A stretch of DNA of 64,000 bases from Pithys albifrons albifrons (taxonomy: Eukaryota > Chordata > Aves > Passeriformes > Thamnophilidae), in assembly GCF_047495875.1 (NCBI RefSeq), contig NC_092466.1, positions 13,698,561 to 13,762,560 of the forward strand. Direction: 5' to 3'. Positions 25,601-39,520 of this stretch are shown one piece after another. Each line of letters starts with the position of its first letter. The first letter of the stretch is position 1. A model generated the notes under the pieces. It was given only the letters and a program-made list of their open reading frames with translations, made no database searches and had not been told where the DNA came from. The translations under genes were made by a program, and so were the position numbers.

Positions 25601-28600
25601 GGACTCAAGGATGCTCAGGAAGGCAAAGACCGAGGGGCAGACGCAGGGTCAGGGACATCATCGCCCTACATCGCCTACCCGGGCCAGTGCTGGGCTAGAC
25701 CTTCCTCACACATGCTGGCCCTAAATACGCTTCCCCGGAGCCAGACCAGAATCCTCCCAGGGAGGAAATTTGTGGCTAACCCAAGAATTCAGGCCCTTCA
25801 AAGAAGCTGCATCATGCAAGAACACCCACCCACGCAGACCTGCTGTGCTGGGATGCAACTATCCTAAAATAATTAGGATTCTCATGGGTGCAAATATGTC
25901 AGAGCAGCACTCGGGAAGGCAAAGCAGGTGGACAAGAAGCTCCTTGCCCAGACCTAGTGCAAGTGGACAAGCAGGCAGATAATCAAAGGGGTGAGGAAGT
26001 CCCTTACTGTTCCCCAACCTACCCCTACTTTACTCACCCCAGTGGCTCAAAGCAGTGAGGAGCCCTAGGCAAGCTTAGGGAAGCAGAGTGGGTGAAATGT
26101 GGAGGTGAAACACTTCTTTAACAGGTCTCCTATGAATGGTCAGGAGCTCATACTGGTGAAGGGTGAGCACTGCCTGTACAGGTGGCCTCTGAAAGCTGCT
26201 GCTATATAAACACTTCCCAGATGAACTGGCACTGCCCTGGGTGGCTATAACCCTCTGTGCAGAGATGAGCCTCTGCGCAGCTCCATGTTCCAGAGCACCC
26301 ATTCTACAGACACAAACTCACTCATACCTGCACAGGGCATGCCCACATGGCTCACTTTCTTGCCATAAGAGAGAAGGTCCTGTGTTGAAATCACACCTGT
26401 CCACTACCAGATGTGTTGCCCATTCCGGAGCCGCCCAGGCCAGTGAGTTGTTCCAAGAAAGCATCCAGGACCATACAGGGTAGTGAGGTTTCCCTTGTCC
26501 TCATCCCAGCACCACCTTGGCCACAGGGGATTTTCTGCTGTGATGAGCACAACCCAAGTCCTGAAGGAGTTCAGTTGGTACCACCTTAAAATCAATCCAC
26601 AATTGATGTTGTCTATTGCATAACTACATTACCCTCTTCTTTAAAGGTGCCTGCAAGTTCTGGAGCCATGGTTAGAAGCTTCATCATTACTGTCCTCCCT
26701 AGCCTTCGATTGTGCTATGGGTGAGATGTGCACCATGTTTTTGCATCCTTTGTCATTCTTTCAGAAGTAGAAAGGGATGACCACACAAGTCAGAGTGCTG
26801 CCATGGTTGTGTGGGGTTGAACTCCTGCTCGAACACAAGCCCTCTGTGTTCAAAGCTGCCAGTGTATTGGGTCCTGCTCTAGCCACATGATAAATCCACC
26901 ACCTGCCTCCACATGCAGGAAGCTCATGAGCTGAGGTGGACCAGAGATTGAGACTGAGTCACATCTTTATTTATATCCTTTGAGAACACTGTATTTCCAG
27001 CCAGCTCATTACAGTGAGCCCACAAAGAAACACAGTACTGGAATGACCCTTAGATGGACAACTCCTGCTCCTCATCATACAATATCTTTCATCCTACTGA
27101 ACTTAATTGTCTTCAACCAATAAAAAATATCCCTGTTCTGTTTCCATTCTTTTTCTCTAATGTCCTTCTCTGCTTGTCCTTGAATTGCAAGAGGTCTTGA
27201 GAAAGGACTGTCACTTTTCTGGGAAGCTTCATGTTTAGTGTGGCAGAAAGAGGTAGAAGCATAAGGCAAATTATAATGGAAAGAGGCATCTTTCCATTGT
27301 TTAAAACAGAAAAAAGAAAAGGTACCAGAGTTTTGGACTGGGGGCATAGGGGACATCCATATAATAGCACAGGAAACATTTCTGTGCAGTCATCCATTAA
27401 ATGACAGGCACTCACGCGTGCATCGTGCACGCTGCTAACTGTGCCTTGTGTGATGGCTCAGCGCCTGGTACCCCTGCTCCCAGAAGGACTTCCTGCTTTC
27501 TGCTTCTACCAAATCCACTCTGAGTTTTAGGCACCAGTCACCAATTTAACATTGGTACCATAGTGTATTTGACTATACCCCACAAAGCTGATGGATTGTG
27601 TGCTCAGCCAGGTCTCCTTTCACCCTGAAGAACTAAGGTAAGGTGCAATTATATCAGTGAAAGGAAGAAGCCTATTAGATCTGCTCTTTCAACTTCCACA
27701 AGGGATGGGCTTGGCTTTGCCTGACACAACAGCCTGCAGTTCACACCATGGGGAAGAATGCAAAACAGCACTAGGGGTTTGGTGTGATCATATCTTGCTT
27801 CAGTTAATCAAAGAGTCCTTGAATTTGCTTCTGACACTGGTTTGAGAAGGAGTGAGAAGGAGGGGCTGCATGCTGTCCTTGCCAACTTATGTTAGCTCTT
27901 CCTGCAAAAAATGTTGAGCAGGGTGAGAAATATGCTCTGTGATCACAGGGGCCCTCGATAGACAAAACAGGATCACACTGATTCTGGCTGGGTTTTTGCC
28001 TTTTTCCTGTGCTCTAGCAAAAGGGAACATTGAAACAGCTTGCTAAAACTGCAGGGCTTTTACACCATCAAGTCAGGACATTCCTTCTTTTTTAGTGTTA
28101 GTTATATCAATTGAATTGGCTAATTAGGGACATGCAATTTCTTGGTACTGACCCTGTCAGGTGTTGGGGGTCTGGTGCAGGGTATGCTGTGGGACAGAAC
28201 AGGATGAGTTTGCACTGAGAGTTAAAACTCCTCTCCACCTTCTGAATTTGTGCATGGGCACCTGCCTACCAATTTGTAATTTGTGTTTAGAAGTCAGTGG
28301 AAACAAGGCAGCCTCTCCAAGAACTTCATCTAAAGCTAGTATCAGCTCCAGGAAAAGTTCTAACATCATGATTATCATTATGAGTAAACACAAGGAGAAA
28401 GGCACTAAACAGTCACATCTGCTCATGGAACAATGTCTGCTGCCTTGAGTCAGGAAACCACCCATCAATTCTCTGCTCAAAAACTGGGTGCAAGGATGAG
28501 CTTCCACTGTTCAGCTCAGACATATGTGAAAGAGGAGAGAGATGTGATGTGGAGGAGGATTTCTGAGATGCCTGGAGGGGAGTGTCTATGTGCAAAAAGA

Positions 28601-29194
28601 GCCTGCTGGATGATGGCTGGACAGACTGCTAGGTTTGGTACACAGGGATGCTTTCAGACTGCCAAGGAGGTAAGATCAGATAAGTGCATTTGCACCTGAG
28701 GACTCTGGTTATGTTGTGAAGATCTCCAAGTCTGAAGCACTGTGCAGCAATGAAACAAATGTAGCTAAACATTCCCTTTGAAAAGCCTGTATTTGTGCCT
28801 TCTAGGCACATCATCCCTTGAGAGTTTACACAAGAAACCAGATAACCACAAACAAGGTATAATTACGAAGAATCACAAGAACAGGGGCACACATGAAGCC
28901 TGAGCCACCATTGCCTGAGATGTGGGCAAACACATGTCAGAATTTGCACCCTAAGAGGATGCTCAGAGCAGAAGGTGTGACTCAGGGAATAAGTGCCACA
29001 GGATAAAACAAGGCAGTGAGTGGACACTAGTCGGGTCCTTTTGGCTTTGAAAATCATGGGATCCAGCAGCCTGGACCACTCACTGACACACATGTCAATG
29101 AGAGTGCTAAGCAATGGGACTTACAATGGCTTGACCACCTGTTACACACCTTATGAACATCTGTCTCCTCAATAATCCAAAGCAGTGAACACTT

Positions 29195-29310
29195 TCCTCA
29201 TTCTTCCTGTTTTCCTCTCTTTTCAAATGGAGACACTGAGGCAGCAAGCTGATTTGGCATATGTGGCACTTAAAGCAGCAAAGAGACTGAGGATGGGAAT
29301 ATGCTATATG
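29195..29310 (-). repeat. MIR-like ancient SINE fragment
   Basis: CTTTTCAAATGGAGACACTG followed by AGGCAGCAAGCTGATTTGGC and a later ATGGGAAT parallels the MIR reverse complement (ATTTTACAGATGAGGAAACTGAGGC ... CTTGCCC ... CTGGGATT). It is diverged and was judged by eye. Confidence 0.4.
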
Positions 29311-32300
29311 TCCTTTCCAGAACAAGGTTTGATCCATTGGCCTTGTTGATTTCACATACCCATTAATATAATTCTTTGCCTTATATATTGAAAAAGGATC
29401 TCAGGTTTCTTTCTTTGCTGTAATTAAATGCCTGGCATCAGAACTTCAACAGATGTCGAAGAAAAAGACACACCTATCCATGAAATTAACAGATCTGCAT
29501 GCTGCAGAGAGAAAAGATCATCTGGGAGATACTCACTGCACCTAATTGTTGGGCAAATCTCCTAATTTATGTATTTTTAATTGCCTGAAGGACAATGGCA
29601 TTCTTGATGTGGTATGCATCACCCAAAACCAAAATGCCCTGAAGCCACTCCATCAGAAAAGATTGCCCCCACTGCTGTCACCTCTGAAACTGATGCAGAG
29701 TTGGATGTAAGAGTCAGATGGGACAGAAGTAAACTCGTTATTTATTAAAATAGGACAGGATGACAAGAGTCCATTTTTACTGACAGGTGAACACCTTCTT
29801 ACTTGTGGGTTTCTATGTCTAACAGGCCAACAGATTTCACAGCAGCAACCAGCACAGCCTGCAAAGATACTCCATGAAATACTAGGTCAAAGTGAAGAAG
29901 AGAGAAAAGATCTGTAGATGTGAAGCCTCATGAACAGTTATAAAATGTTTAGTCTCAGACAGCAATCAACAAAAAGTCATCATGACAGGTGATCATCCAA
30001 TTTGGTGTTCACTAAATCCTAGGTCACCTCTTTTGTAAGAAATGTAAACCTTGTTTTATATGAGTGGGACAGGAAAGAAGTGTCCATCTTTCATGACACA
30101 CTGGCTTTACAGTGTGCAGACTGGGAAAAAGTGTTTTGTGCAGTGATCTTGGTATTTCAGATTTATTCTCTTTATTTTCTGACCTTTGTATTTTCATTTC
30201 TTCCATTCATCAGCAATGGATTTGCATGAGAGCAGAAGCTGCAGCCTGACTTTAAAGGCAGAACAGTATTATTTACATGACACTTTGGTTCCACATATGT
30301 ACACAGTTACCCATCCTGGAAGCTGCTGGAAACATGATTCTCCTGAATTGATGCTTGTGCAACCTAACAGGAATGTCTCCAATAGCATCGAGCCAGTAGA
30401 CTTGCTTTCCTAAGCTCTTCAGAGCCCCAACTCCATTCTGCAAGACAGCAGGGTTGTCTCCTGTATTTAGTTAACCCTGACTTCCAGCTCCCATGAGCCT
30501 GCCATTGTGCTCCCTTCTCCTTTTCTGTAGGAACTAGCCTGTGCTCATGTATACACACTCTTCAGCCCATTCATATCCCCTGAACCTCTGGCCTATTTCC
30601 ATCACTGTACTCCACACTACACAATTCATACTCATTTTTGCCCTAAAAGCTCTGGCAAAGCCTGTCAGCCTTGCTTGGCTCTCATCCCCAACAGTTGTTC
30701 AAAGTCAGCATTTTATTTGATATTTTTCAGAAAGACAAAACTTTCAGAAGAGGGACAAAAGCACCATCATCTCAAGACAAAAGGAATCCAGGGGAGAATA
30801 AACAGGGTGGTTAGAAATTAAGAATTTTTTCCACATATCCTGGTCACATTTGTGGAGCTCTGACATAAAAATACCAGTTATATTCATGTAATATTTTGGT
30901 GAGGAGACTTTAAGTCCCTTTTAATGCAAGTATATTGTGCTACTCACACTGGGGAACTCAGTGGGCCTGTTGAACCCCAAGCGGATGTTATAGCAACCCC
31001 AAGACTGCTTCCTCCCATATCAGAAATCTTCAAGAGGCACATTGTGCCATATCCCAGTGACCCAAATCTCACCACTAAGCTGGGGCATACATGAAAGGCC
31101 AGTACTGAGCAGAGGATATTTCCAGGGGAATCATCTCCTCCCTATTTAAAAGGTCCTTTGATCTACAAGAGAAATCTAACAGGAATTTAGTGCAGTTAAC
31201 AGTCAAACCTTTGATCTTCCCTTTGGAGTTTCACCAGCTGTCAGACAGCCTGAACCCCTACTTCCAGCAATATGAGCCAGAGTTTTCTCCCTTGCATATT
31301 ACAGTGAATTTGCCACCACCACCGATTTACCAGTGTTGCAGGGGTTTTTATTCCCATTCACATTACTTTGGGGTCATTTCTCCCTTGGAACCCTTCCACA
31401 GACAATAGACCTTCCCTTCAGTCTCACCTTTCACATCTCTGTGAAAGTGGCAGGTATTGCTACTGAGATGACGGACATCCTGCTGTTGCAAAACATAGTC
31501 TGAGGGATACTTGACTTCTAAAGATCCTACATTCTTTCCAGATCTAAATGAGTTTAAGTTAATGGAGGGATATTTCAAGACTTTGATGACAGATGCCAGT
31601 GCCAAACTCATATTCTATTTCTGCATCAAAATATTTGCTCTTAATTAAATTTACTGTGCAAATTAACAGTGGAGGTGCCCAGATTTCTAATTGGGTCATT
31701 GCAAGCCAACTTTACATCAAGCTGAGAAGTCAGCAACCTTGAGGAATATTGGGAAAAAACCCAAATATTTACTAAATGTGGTAGATTAGAGAAAGGGGAA
31801 TTGTGTTAATAATGTTAGTCTGTATCTCTAAATGTGTTTGAAAACCTCAGTACCCAAAATGGTGGCTTCAGTTTTCAAAGGGAAGGCACCCAACAGCTTT
31901 GGTACACTGGTCAGTGGCCAGCTGTCAAGGTACTAAGCATGTCTTGACTCTATGTGATGTTTTACCCACAGGTGGAGTTATTTTACAGTAGTATTTCCCA
32001 ACAATATTGCACAAAAGGACTGGGAATGTTTTAAAAGCATTTTGGTTCAGGTCCTTTTCCAGCTCAACACATTCCTCCCTGGAAGTGCTACTGACAGCCC
32101 CTGACCCCACTGCTAGCATGGTGATGGATTGACCTAATCCTATTCCTATCCAGACCCCTCAAACTTTCACCATCTTGTTCGAGGATAGCAGTGTAGCTTC
32201 ACATCTTTCAAGGTTTATAAGGTCCAAATAAAGCAATAAGGAAAGTCTGTTTTATTTCTCAGTCTTCCACAGCCTTCAGAGCCCCCAAACAGCTAACGGC

Positions 32301-35300
32301 CCCCTAACACCATCACACAGAATGAAAAAAGCAGTACCAATCAGCCAAACAACCAAAGAATCTTCCCACACAAGACTCAACCTTAGACTGGTCATAGAAA
32401 CAGGATATGTTCAGTACTTGTCCTCCTGACAAGCTCCCATCCGAGAAGGTCAGGTTTGTAGTCCTTGGAGCTGAACACCACCTTCAAAGATCCCTAGACA
32501 GGCTGAGACTGCTCATTTATTCCTCCCTCCTGGTCCACACAGGAAGTCCCAGGCAGACTGCATTGAAGTTGGCTGAATCTCACAAAGGTGACCTGGAAAC
32601 CACAGCAATAATCTTCTCTACCCAGTCTACAGAGCTCTGCTGGTGCTGCTGGTTGTGGAACCTGCTGGTAGGATCTGAAGTCACCATTTCTCTTCTTTGC
32701 TCCTTGATGCAAATGGTGGGAGCCAGTGGAAGCTCAGAAATGTCAAGTTTGGTATCATAAAGCTTCACTGACTCTGAAAAACAATTTATAGTGCATCAGG
32801 ATGAGGAGCACTTCCCACCAGGAGAATATCACAGACTGCTGAATTCAGCAGAACAGATGCAACTAGTTCTTTTTTCAAGGGTATAATCCAGTCCCACCAG
32901 TGAGGATTAACCTCACAAATAAATAAATATTTGCCTTTATTTTTGTTTAACAGCCAGAATCAGCTACTCTGAGTTTCAAAACTGTTCTCTTGAAATGTAC
33001 AACTAAACCAGGGAGGAACAGAGGACAGCATAATTCCCCAACAGCACTTATTTAAATAATCTTGCTGACAGATCTGTTCTTTTCTCAAAATTTCCAGTCT
33101 GCACAACAGATCACAATATGAAATCAGATACTGTCACTGAGCTCTGGTAAATGGGAACATAAGGACTAAACACTCCCTCTCCATATGAATAAATACTCCA
33201 ATTCGAACCACACCACTCTCATTGTTCATGCTGTCACCAAAATCCTCCAGGCAGCATTACAGCCTCGTAACTGAGCAGCACCCATCATTACTCACTTCAC
33301 AAGCAGATATAGATTTTCTGCTCTCATTTACTGATGAACATGTTCCTGACATTATCATCTCTTCTAAAAACTTCTGCATGAGTTATACCTACTGGATTCA
33401 AAAGGAAATTTTGCATCTCTGCCTATGAATTACTGACAATATTTTTAGTGTCTCTGAGACATTTAGAGAACAAATTTCCCATTAACTTTAAGACTGCAAG
33501 CAAAAGAGAAGCTACTACACTAAAAGACTAATTTTTGCAGTGTTTCAATGACTGTCTGTTAAAAACCTACAACTCCCTTCCAATTTGAATTTGTCGAGTT
33601 GCAAGTTCCATGTCAGTGTAACTTGTTAGATGTTTTTCTGTTTGATCCAAAAGTCAAAGTGGATACTTTTGAATTGTAGTTCTATCATTCATTCATCCTT
33701 CTTCTGCACAAATGGAACAAGTCACAAATGGAAAATGGCCCTAGTTACAGCCTTAACAGTAGTTAAGGCCAATTCCAAGGCTTTTGCTCTTTTATAATCC
33801 TTACAGTTCTTTTCTTCAGCATCTCTATCTTTGCAGTAGTCAAAAATATTTAAGGTGGAATCTACCCTCATTTTGGAAAGGAAGTGGATAGCAAGACCTG
33901 TGTTTACAAGGCTTCTGTCTGCTTCCAGAATGTGCTTGTAGCTAAAAGAGAACACAGGCAATAAAACAATGATTATGCCAGATTCAGAGAATGAGAATTT
34001 GATAATCTGAGATAATCCAAAATAAAATCCTTCCCTTATGCTTATATGGCTTTACTGTTCTGCTCCACTGCATAGTGTGGAAAGCCATGGCTGTAAGCCA
34101 GCGAACATCCAAGTGAAGTCAGATTCGGGTGCTTCTTGTAACCAGGGGCAGTGAAGCCAGTTTGTGGTTGTTCTTTGGCCACTGTATTCTGGCTTGGTTC
34201 CCTCCAATCTTCAATCATGCAGAGGTGATTTACTCCTAAGAAGCAAGAGTGATTCCTGACAATGAATCCAGGGAGGACAGATGAAGAGGGCTGGGAAAGA
34301 GGAGGTGAATACCAGAAACTGAAGGTGCTGCTTCATGGCTGGGAAATTGGCTGCAAGAAACCTGCTTAGCCATTAACTGCTGGGAACTCTGGCTGAGACC
34401 AAGCCAGGGAGGGATCAACTCTCTTGATGCTCCTCACTCACCTACGCTGTCACTTCATCAAATGTCTTCTGTAGTGCCCCTCAGTGTCACTATAGCATGT
34501 TATTTTGCAGAGATGAAGTGCCATATGCTAAATAAAAGTGAAAATGTAATAAGGTTTAAAGACAAGGTAATTACTGCCTGTGGGACCACAAGGATGTAGC
34601 TAGGGCAGAGGATATGGAGAATTGCAATGTACCTTCAATGATCATTTCTGCTGAAAATGTGTTGTTAGTATTAAGTTATAAATTGCATTCCATAATCTTG
34701 TCTTTCAAAGGTATTTTGTGCTCTGCACTGAGGACTAGGACTGAGAGGGCAGAGTCCGTTTTGTGATGAATTATCTGTGTCTGGTGATGGCATGTTTTTG
34801 TCCTTAACTGTTTACAAGAGCTTAGCAGGGGGTGGATGGTGATGATGGTGGTTCAGCTGGAATGGTTGGTTGTTTTACCATATGGTTTCTGTAAGATTAC
34901 CTGCTGCTTCGGATGAAGTTTTTCACTCTCTTGAAATTTCCTCTTCTGAAAACATGCATTAATTACCTCATGATTATGTATCTGGTGACAGCAAACAGGA
35001 ACATACCAGAGCTCGGCAATGCAGCAGTAAACTCACCTGCAGACACCTCTTCCTCCAGTCTTCCCTCTGATAAGGTGTTAGAGCTCTGGAGCTTATAAGT
35101 TTGGAGATAAGCTCCAAAGTCAGAATGTTGCAGAGAGAAGAAATATGCATTGAGCAGAGAAAACTGTACCTTTGAGTCTGAACATCTTGAGATTCCTAAG
35201 ATTTGTTTGTTTCCCATTTATCATGGCCAAGCATAGATGAAATCTGCCATAGGGATCATCCACAAATCACTTGTCATCACCTGGGATATGTGCTGCTGGA

Positions 35301-35725
35301 AAAAGGAAGAGACCCGCCCTGAGAAAATTAAGGCAGGCTGGTATTTTCTTGTGAGAAACTCAGAATTGCCAGTCAGATAACTGCATTTGTTATCACAGTA
35401 TTCTGGAGACACCCAACACCATATAAATAACATAAACATACACAGAGAAGAGGATGAACAATGTGAGAAGGTAGGTTATAAACACAGATAAAGTCAAGAA
35501 CTAGATGAGAAGACAATCTTGTGAAACAGGACTCTACTTTTGCTGGAAGATGAATTGCAGCTACTGTAAAGCAGGAAGTTTTAAGTGCTTCAGAGATGTG
35601 TGTTTCAGGTCAGGTGGGCCTGATATCAGTAGAAAAATTAAATTATATTATTTACCACAGCATGGATTTTACTTAGGATTGGAGGTCACCTATTACTCTG
35701 CAGAGGAACTGATGACCACACAGCA

Positions 35726-35771
<46 letters not shown>
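35726..35771. repeat. (TG)n microsatellite
   Basis: About 23 TG units with one early TG/CG interruption at 35730-35732. A tract this long is expected to be polymorphic in length. It can form Z-DNA, but no function is shown. Confidence 0.95.
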
Positions 35772-35772
<1 letters not shown>

Positions 35773-36839
35773 CATATACAATAGGTAACAAACTCTAACA
35801 AATTCCATAATATTTAACCTGTTACAAGATACTTGGAAAAGCTCCTTTGTAGCAGGTAAAGAGAAGAGCTACAAGAGAAAATGTTGATATTTGCCTGGAT
35901 TATTGAACTGTTCTCTTCACAGTTTCTAAACAATCCTGTTATCACTGCTCCTGCATGAACAACCTAAAAAGACAGCCATTCTGCAGCTGAGGCTCTCTGC
36001 ACTACAGCAGTCTGTAAAACAAGATAGATTTTTATTTGGAAGAAAAGACTTTTAGAAAAGCAGCAGCAGCTAGAGGTAGAGAGATGTCAGAGCCACTCAG
36101 CCCTTCTCGCATAGGCTCCATCCTGGGTGACAGCAGCCACAGCGGCTGCAGCTGCTGCCCATGCAGGGCTGTGTCTGCTCTGATGAGGAGTGGCTGAGGC
36201 TTCATCCCTGTGACTGGAACGCCATGGGCCAAGACGGTTGGCAAAGGGGGCTGTCAAAGGATGTGACTGCAGGCTTCTGATGAGAAAGAGACGCTGCTTT
36301 TGGGGGGGATTGCACAGAAATGGCACAATGAGCTGAGTTTTCTTTGACTCACTCTGAGGCAAGTTTGGATTAGTGCTGATGCCTGAAGGAAACCTGAGAC
36401 AAACCGAAATCCAAACCCTACGAGTTTTATTACTGATATATGTGGTGGTATACACCCCTGCAAAGCAGACGTGATGCCTCTCTGCAAGCACATCATTCTG
36501 TAAGAGGCAGAAGTTCTAACCATTGCTGTATGTGACAGTAAATAACTACATAAGGCACTGGAAGAGAAACTCCTACTTCACAGCACCAAGAATGTGGAGA
36601 CAAGATGATTTTTAACCCCTACAGAGAGAGATTGCATTTCCCCCTAACAAGAAAACATCTGTAGTGTTTTGGTTATGATGTCTTCATGCATACCTCACTT
36701 TACTTGGGAAACTCATCTTCATGGATTCCATTCTGAATTTTATGGCTCTTTTTCACCTTTGCAAATCTTTCTCAAGGTCTACAAAAAACTCCACAGTAAC
36801 TAGTTTTATTTGATGCATAACTCTGTATTCGCAGACATA

Positions 36840-37058
36840 CCTGGAAGCAAACCTCAAGATGTTCAAAGGGGGCATTAGGAAAAGGTTCTTCACTGAGAGG
36901 GTTGTCAGTCACTGCAACTGACACCTCAGAAAAGTGGTCATGATACCCAGCCTATCAGAGTAGACATGGTTTAGTTTTAGGTAGTCCTGTGAGGAGCAGG
37001 GAGCTGGACTCAATGACTCGTGTGAGTCCCTTCCAACTGGTGATATTCTATGATTCCA
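36840..37058 (+). mobile_element. CR1 LINE, truncated 3' end
   Basis: The stretch reads like a CR1 tail. GGGCATTAGGAAAAGGTTCT is followed by TCACTGAGAGGGTTGTCAGT, then a GACATGGTTTAGTTTTAGGT block with GTCCTGTG, then GAGCTGGACTCAATGACTC, and it ends CCCTTCCAACTGGTGATATT plus CTATGATTCC. That order and the ATTCTATGATT-type ending are diagnostic of CR1 3' ends in birds. It is 5'-truncated, as is usual for CR1, and lacks coding capacity. Confidence 0.88.
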
Positions 37059-37259
37059 AGGTTTGCAGCAGAGAGGAGCAGACCCAGACCACAACTCATT
37101 TCTGCCAGGGGGATTACTTCACCCTATTGCCTCTGCAGTTTATTTGCAGCATATAAGAAAGACTCAGCATTACTCTACCACATTTTCAGCCCAGAAAATG
37201 CCTGATGTCTGCTAAAACTTCATAAAGATTTGCAGTGAGATGAATCCAAGCATTCCAAG

Positions 37260-37525
37260 TGACACCTGTGCATGCGCCCCAGCCTCCAGCACCACATCGC
37301 TGCTGTGGGAGCTCTGACAACTGTGTCACTGAGCACACCATGGCAGTGCTGGTCCGCCAGGCACCACGTCCAGGGATGCTCAGCGCTCCCAAAAAAACTA
37401 CCTCTTGCCTCTTGAGTACGATGGGACGGACAGGCGGAAGGCAGCGGGCAGGTGGAAGGCAGCGCCGGAGGAGCCGCAGCACCGCTCCGTGGTGACGGCG
37501 CCCTCTGCAAGTCAAGCACAAGGAC
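37260..37525. other. small GC/CpG-enriched patch
   Basis: G+C and CpG rise locally, most between 37418 and 37505, in otherwise AT-rich intergenic DNA. It includes an imperfect 17-base tandem repeat (AGGCGGAAGGCAGCGGG then AGGTGGAAGGCAGCGCC, about 37430-37465). No coding exon or splice-flanked frame was recognised. It could be a weak promoter, an enhancer or the remnant of an insertion. Confidence 0.35.
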
Positions 37526-38794
37526 ATCAGCTCGCTGCTTTAAACGCACTGCCTAAGACCGATGCATCATTTTGTGTGGCTGCAAGAAAAGCTGTTTTCA
37601 CACCGTTTCGAGGCTTTGTTCTGCTCCCTTCCTTCCCCCCCAGTTCTGGTCCCTCTGGGTGCAAACAGCCCTCACTCCCCAGTTTTAAAGCCCCTGCACC
37701 AGAGTATACAGCAGTGATACTGGAATGCTGCTCCATAACCCTGTGCCTGACTGGAAAACACAGTCAGCTGTGCTTAATATCTTGAGAGGAGAAAAAGAAA
37801 TATTGGGGGGGGAGGAGAAACTTCTCAATAAATTTCACTTTCTATCTTTACAACCTTTATGCATTCTTGACACATACATTAGAGAAACATAGGATCACTC
37901 CTCACAAAAGATCTGTGGCATTAATCAATTTGTAATTAAGTTGTCTCTAGGGAACTCATACATCAGTGTTTGTGCATCCCAGAAGTACTAAACTGAACCA
38001 TGATCACAGTCAATGCAGGTAGATTCATCATATTATAACAACGCATCTGTAGCCACAGGACTGTTCTAAGAACTCTATGCTATGGATTACATCTTGAAAA
38101 TTCAAGAGTCCTTATCTAGTATCCTAAACCCTGAATTGCTGGTAAGAGTTAATAGAAAGTTGACTTCATATATGACATGTGTTCTTCACTGTCAACATGG
38201 AAAGAGCTTGTAATGAGATATGGAAACATAATCATCAGGTTATTTTATAAAGCCATATTCTCTATGGTTATACCTAACCAGGTTTTTATTATGTTACAGT
38301 CATTTAAACAAACAGCCAAAAGAGTGACAGTAAACCAACCTGTGCATGGGATTTGAGCACTGGCAGCCAGCACCTGCAGATCTAGTGCTAGTGCACCTGC
38401 TAATCAGAAGTATCGCTGCATGGTGGCAAAAAATAGGTGGCAGAATCAGTTTTTAGATATGACTTGCCCAAAAGTGTTTGGTGAATTAACAACACACTGC
38501 AGACTGAAATTTTGAGTTCAAAGCCATGAATCCAGCTATTGAAGGACATGATCTCTCTCCTGGAGTAGTCTCACTGGACAAGGACTGAGTCAGTCCTGAA
38601 TCCCAATGGCTGCAGAGGCCCATGATCACGGCACTGAAATATGTTTCATCATTTAACTTCCATTTGCTTTTAAATACCTATGAAATCTCTGCAAACTGAA
38701 GACAAACTGATCTCTCAAGAAAAGTTTGTTATCAGAGGTTTTCAGCCTGTAAACTGTGGACTTTACCAGGGCTGGAGCTTAATTTCAAGAGTCA

Positions 38795-38865
38795 GAAAAA
38801 AACAAAACCAACCAACCAAACAAACAAACAAAACCCCAGACAAATAGACAAACAAACAAAATCAC
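38795..38865. repeat. (AACC/AAAC)n simple repeat
   Basis: Tandem ACCA/AAAC units run over about 70 bases with a few interruptions. It may be the decayed tail of a retroposon, but no body was recognised. Confidence 0.7.
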
Positions 38866-39489
38866 CAAAAAGAAAATGAACAAACCATACAAGAAAAGCT
38901 AGTTAAACATCAGTAACCTTAAATCTGCTATCTGGAGCCTGCACTTCCGTTGGTAGATATCTGAGCATTAGCAAATGAGAGAAAGTCTGAAAATCACTGA
39001 GCTGGGATATTAGGCCTGATTTCCTAATTCACTCTTGAGATGCGAAGAAACTCTATCTCAAATTATGCCACTGTAGCATCAGATCCAAGCCAAGCAGATA
39101 AATGGCCTTGCAAAAAGCCCTCTCAGTCAGAAATGGTGTGAATAAGGTCAAGGTTGGGATAAACCAAAGTCAGGAAATGGGGCTTCTACTGAGCCAAAAA
39201 GCAAAGTTCTAATGGCCAGGAGAGCAATATATAATGCGTTCTTAAGAAGAACAACACATAAGTAAGCCATATATTTTCTCACTGGCAGTCAGCTGCATGT
39301 TGGTGGTTTAATGAAGTTACAAGGCAGAACACAGGAATATCTGATCTCCAGAGTACATCATTAGTGAAGACAAACTACATTTCACAATGCTGTCATTATT
39401 TTTCTTAGCATCTCATTAATCATTTAATGGTCATTACTCATTATTTACTTAGCCTGGGCAGAGTGCACAGCTGTGTGAAAATACTCACA

Positions 39490-39520
39490 TTCACAGAATC
39501 ATAGATTCAGGTGGTCCCTG
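39490..39520 (-). mobile_element. possible CR1 3' tail
   Basis: TCACAGAATCATAGATTCAG followed by GTGG is the reverse complement of the CR1 ending (CCACCTGAATCTATGATTCTGTGA). Only the tail is convincing. Confidence 0.35.

Larger units (their letters stand above)
25601..36839. other. intergenic DNA between NEURL1 and CALHM3, first part
   Basis: No frame here resembles a known protein, and the longest open frames are short and of random composition. Supported content is one MIR-like piece near 29200 and a (TG)n tract at 35726-35771. Regulatory elements for NEURL1 or CALHM3 may be present but cannot be told from sequence alone. Confidence 0.6.

Noticed and set aside
24961..25608. 215-residue minus-strand frame over NEURL1 exon 1
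   Set aside because: It is a different frame from the NEURL1 start and reads through the donor site into repeat-like intron. It is a by-product of base composition.
24688..25698. 336-residue open frame on the plus strand through the CpG island
   Set aside because: It is kept open by very high G+C; composition is Arg/Pro/Gly/Ala-rich with no recognisable domain. It runs antisense to the NEURL1 first exon.
36032..36523. Ala-rich minus-strand frames near 36.1 kb
   Set aside because: The alanine run comes from GCTGCn-type sequence (CAGCAGC/GCAGCTGC); no conserved domain or splice context was found.
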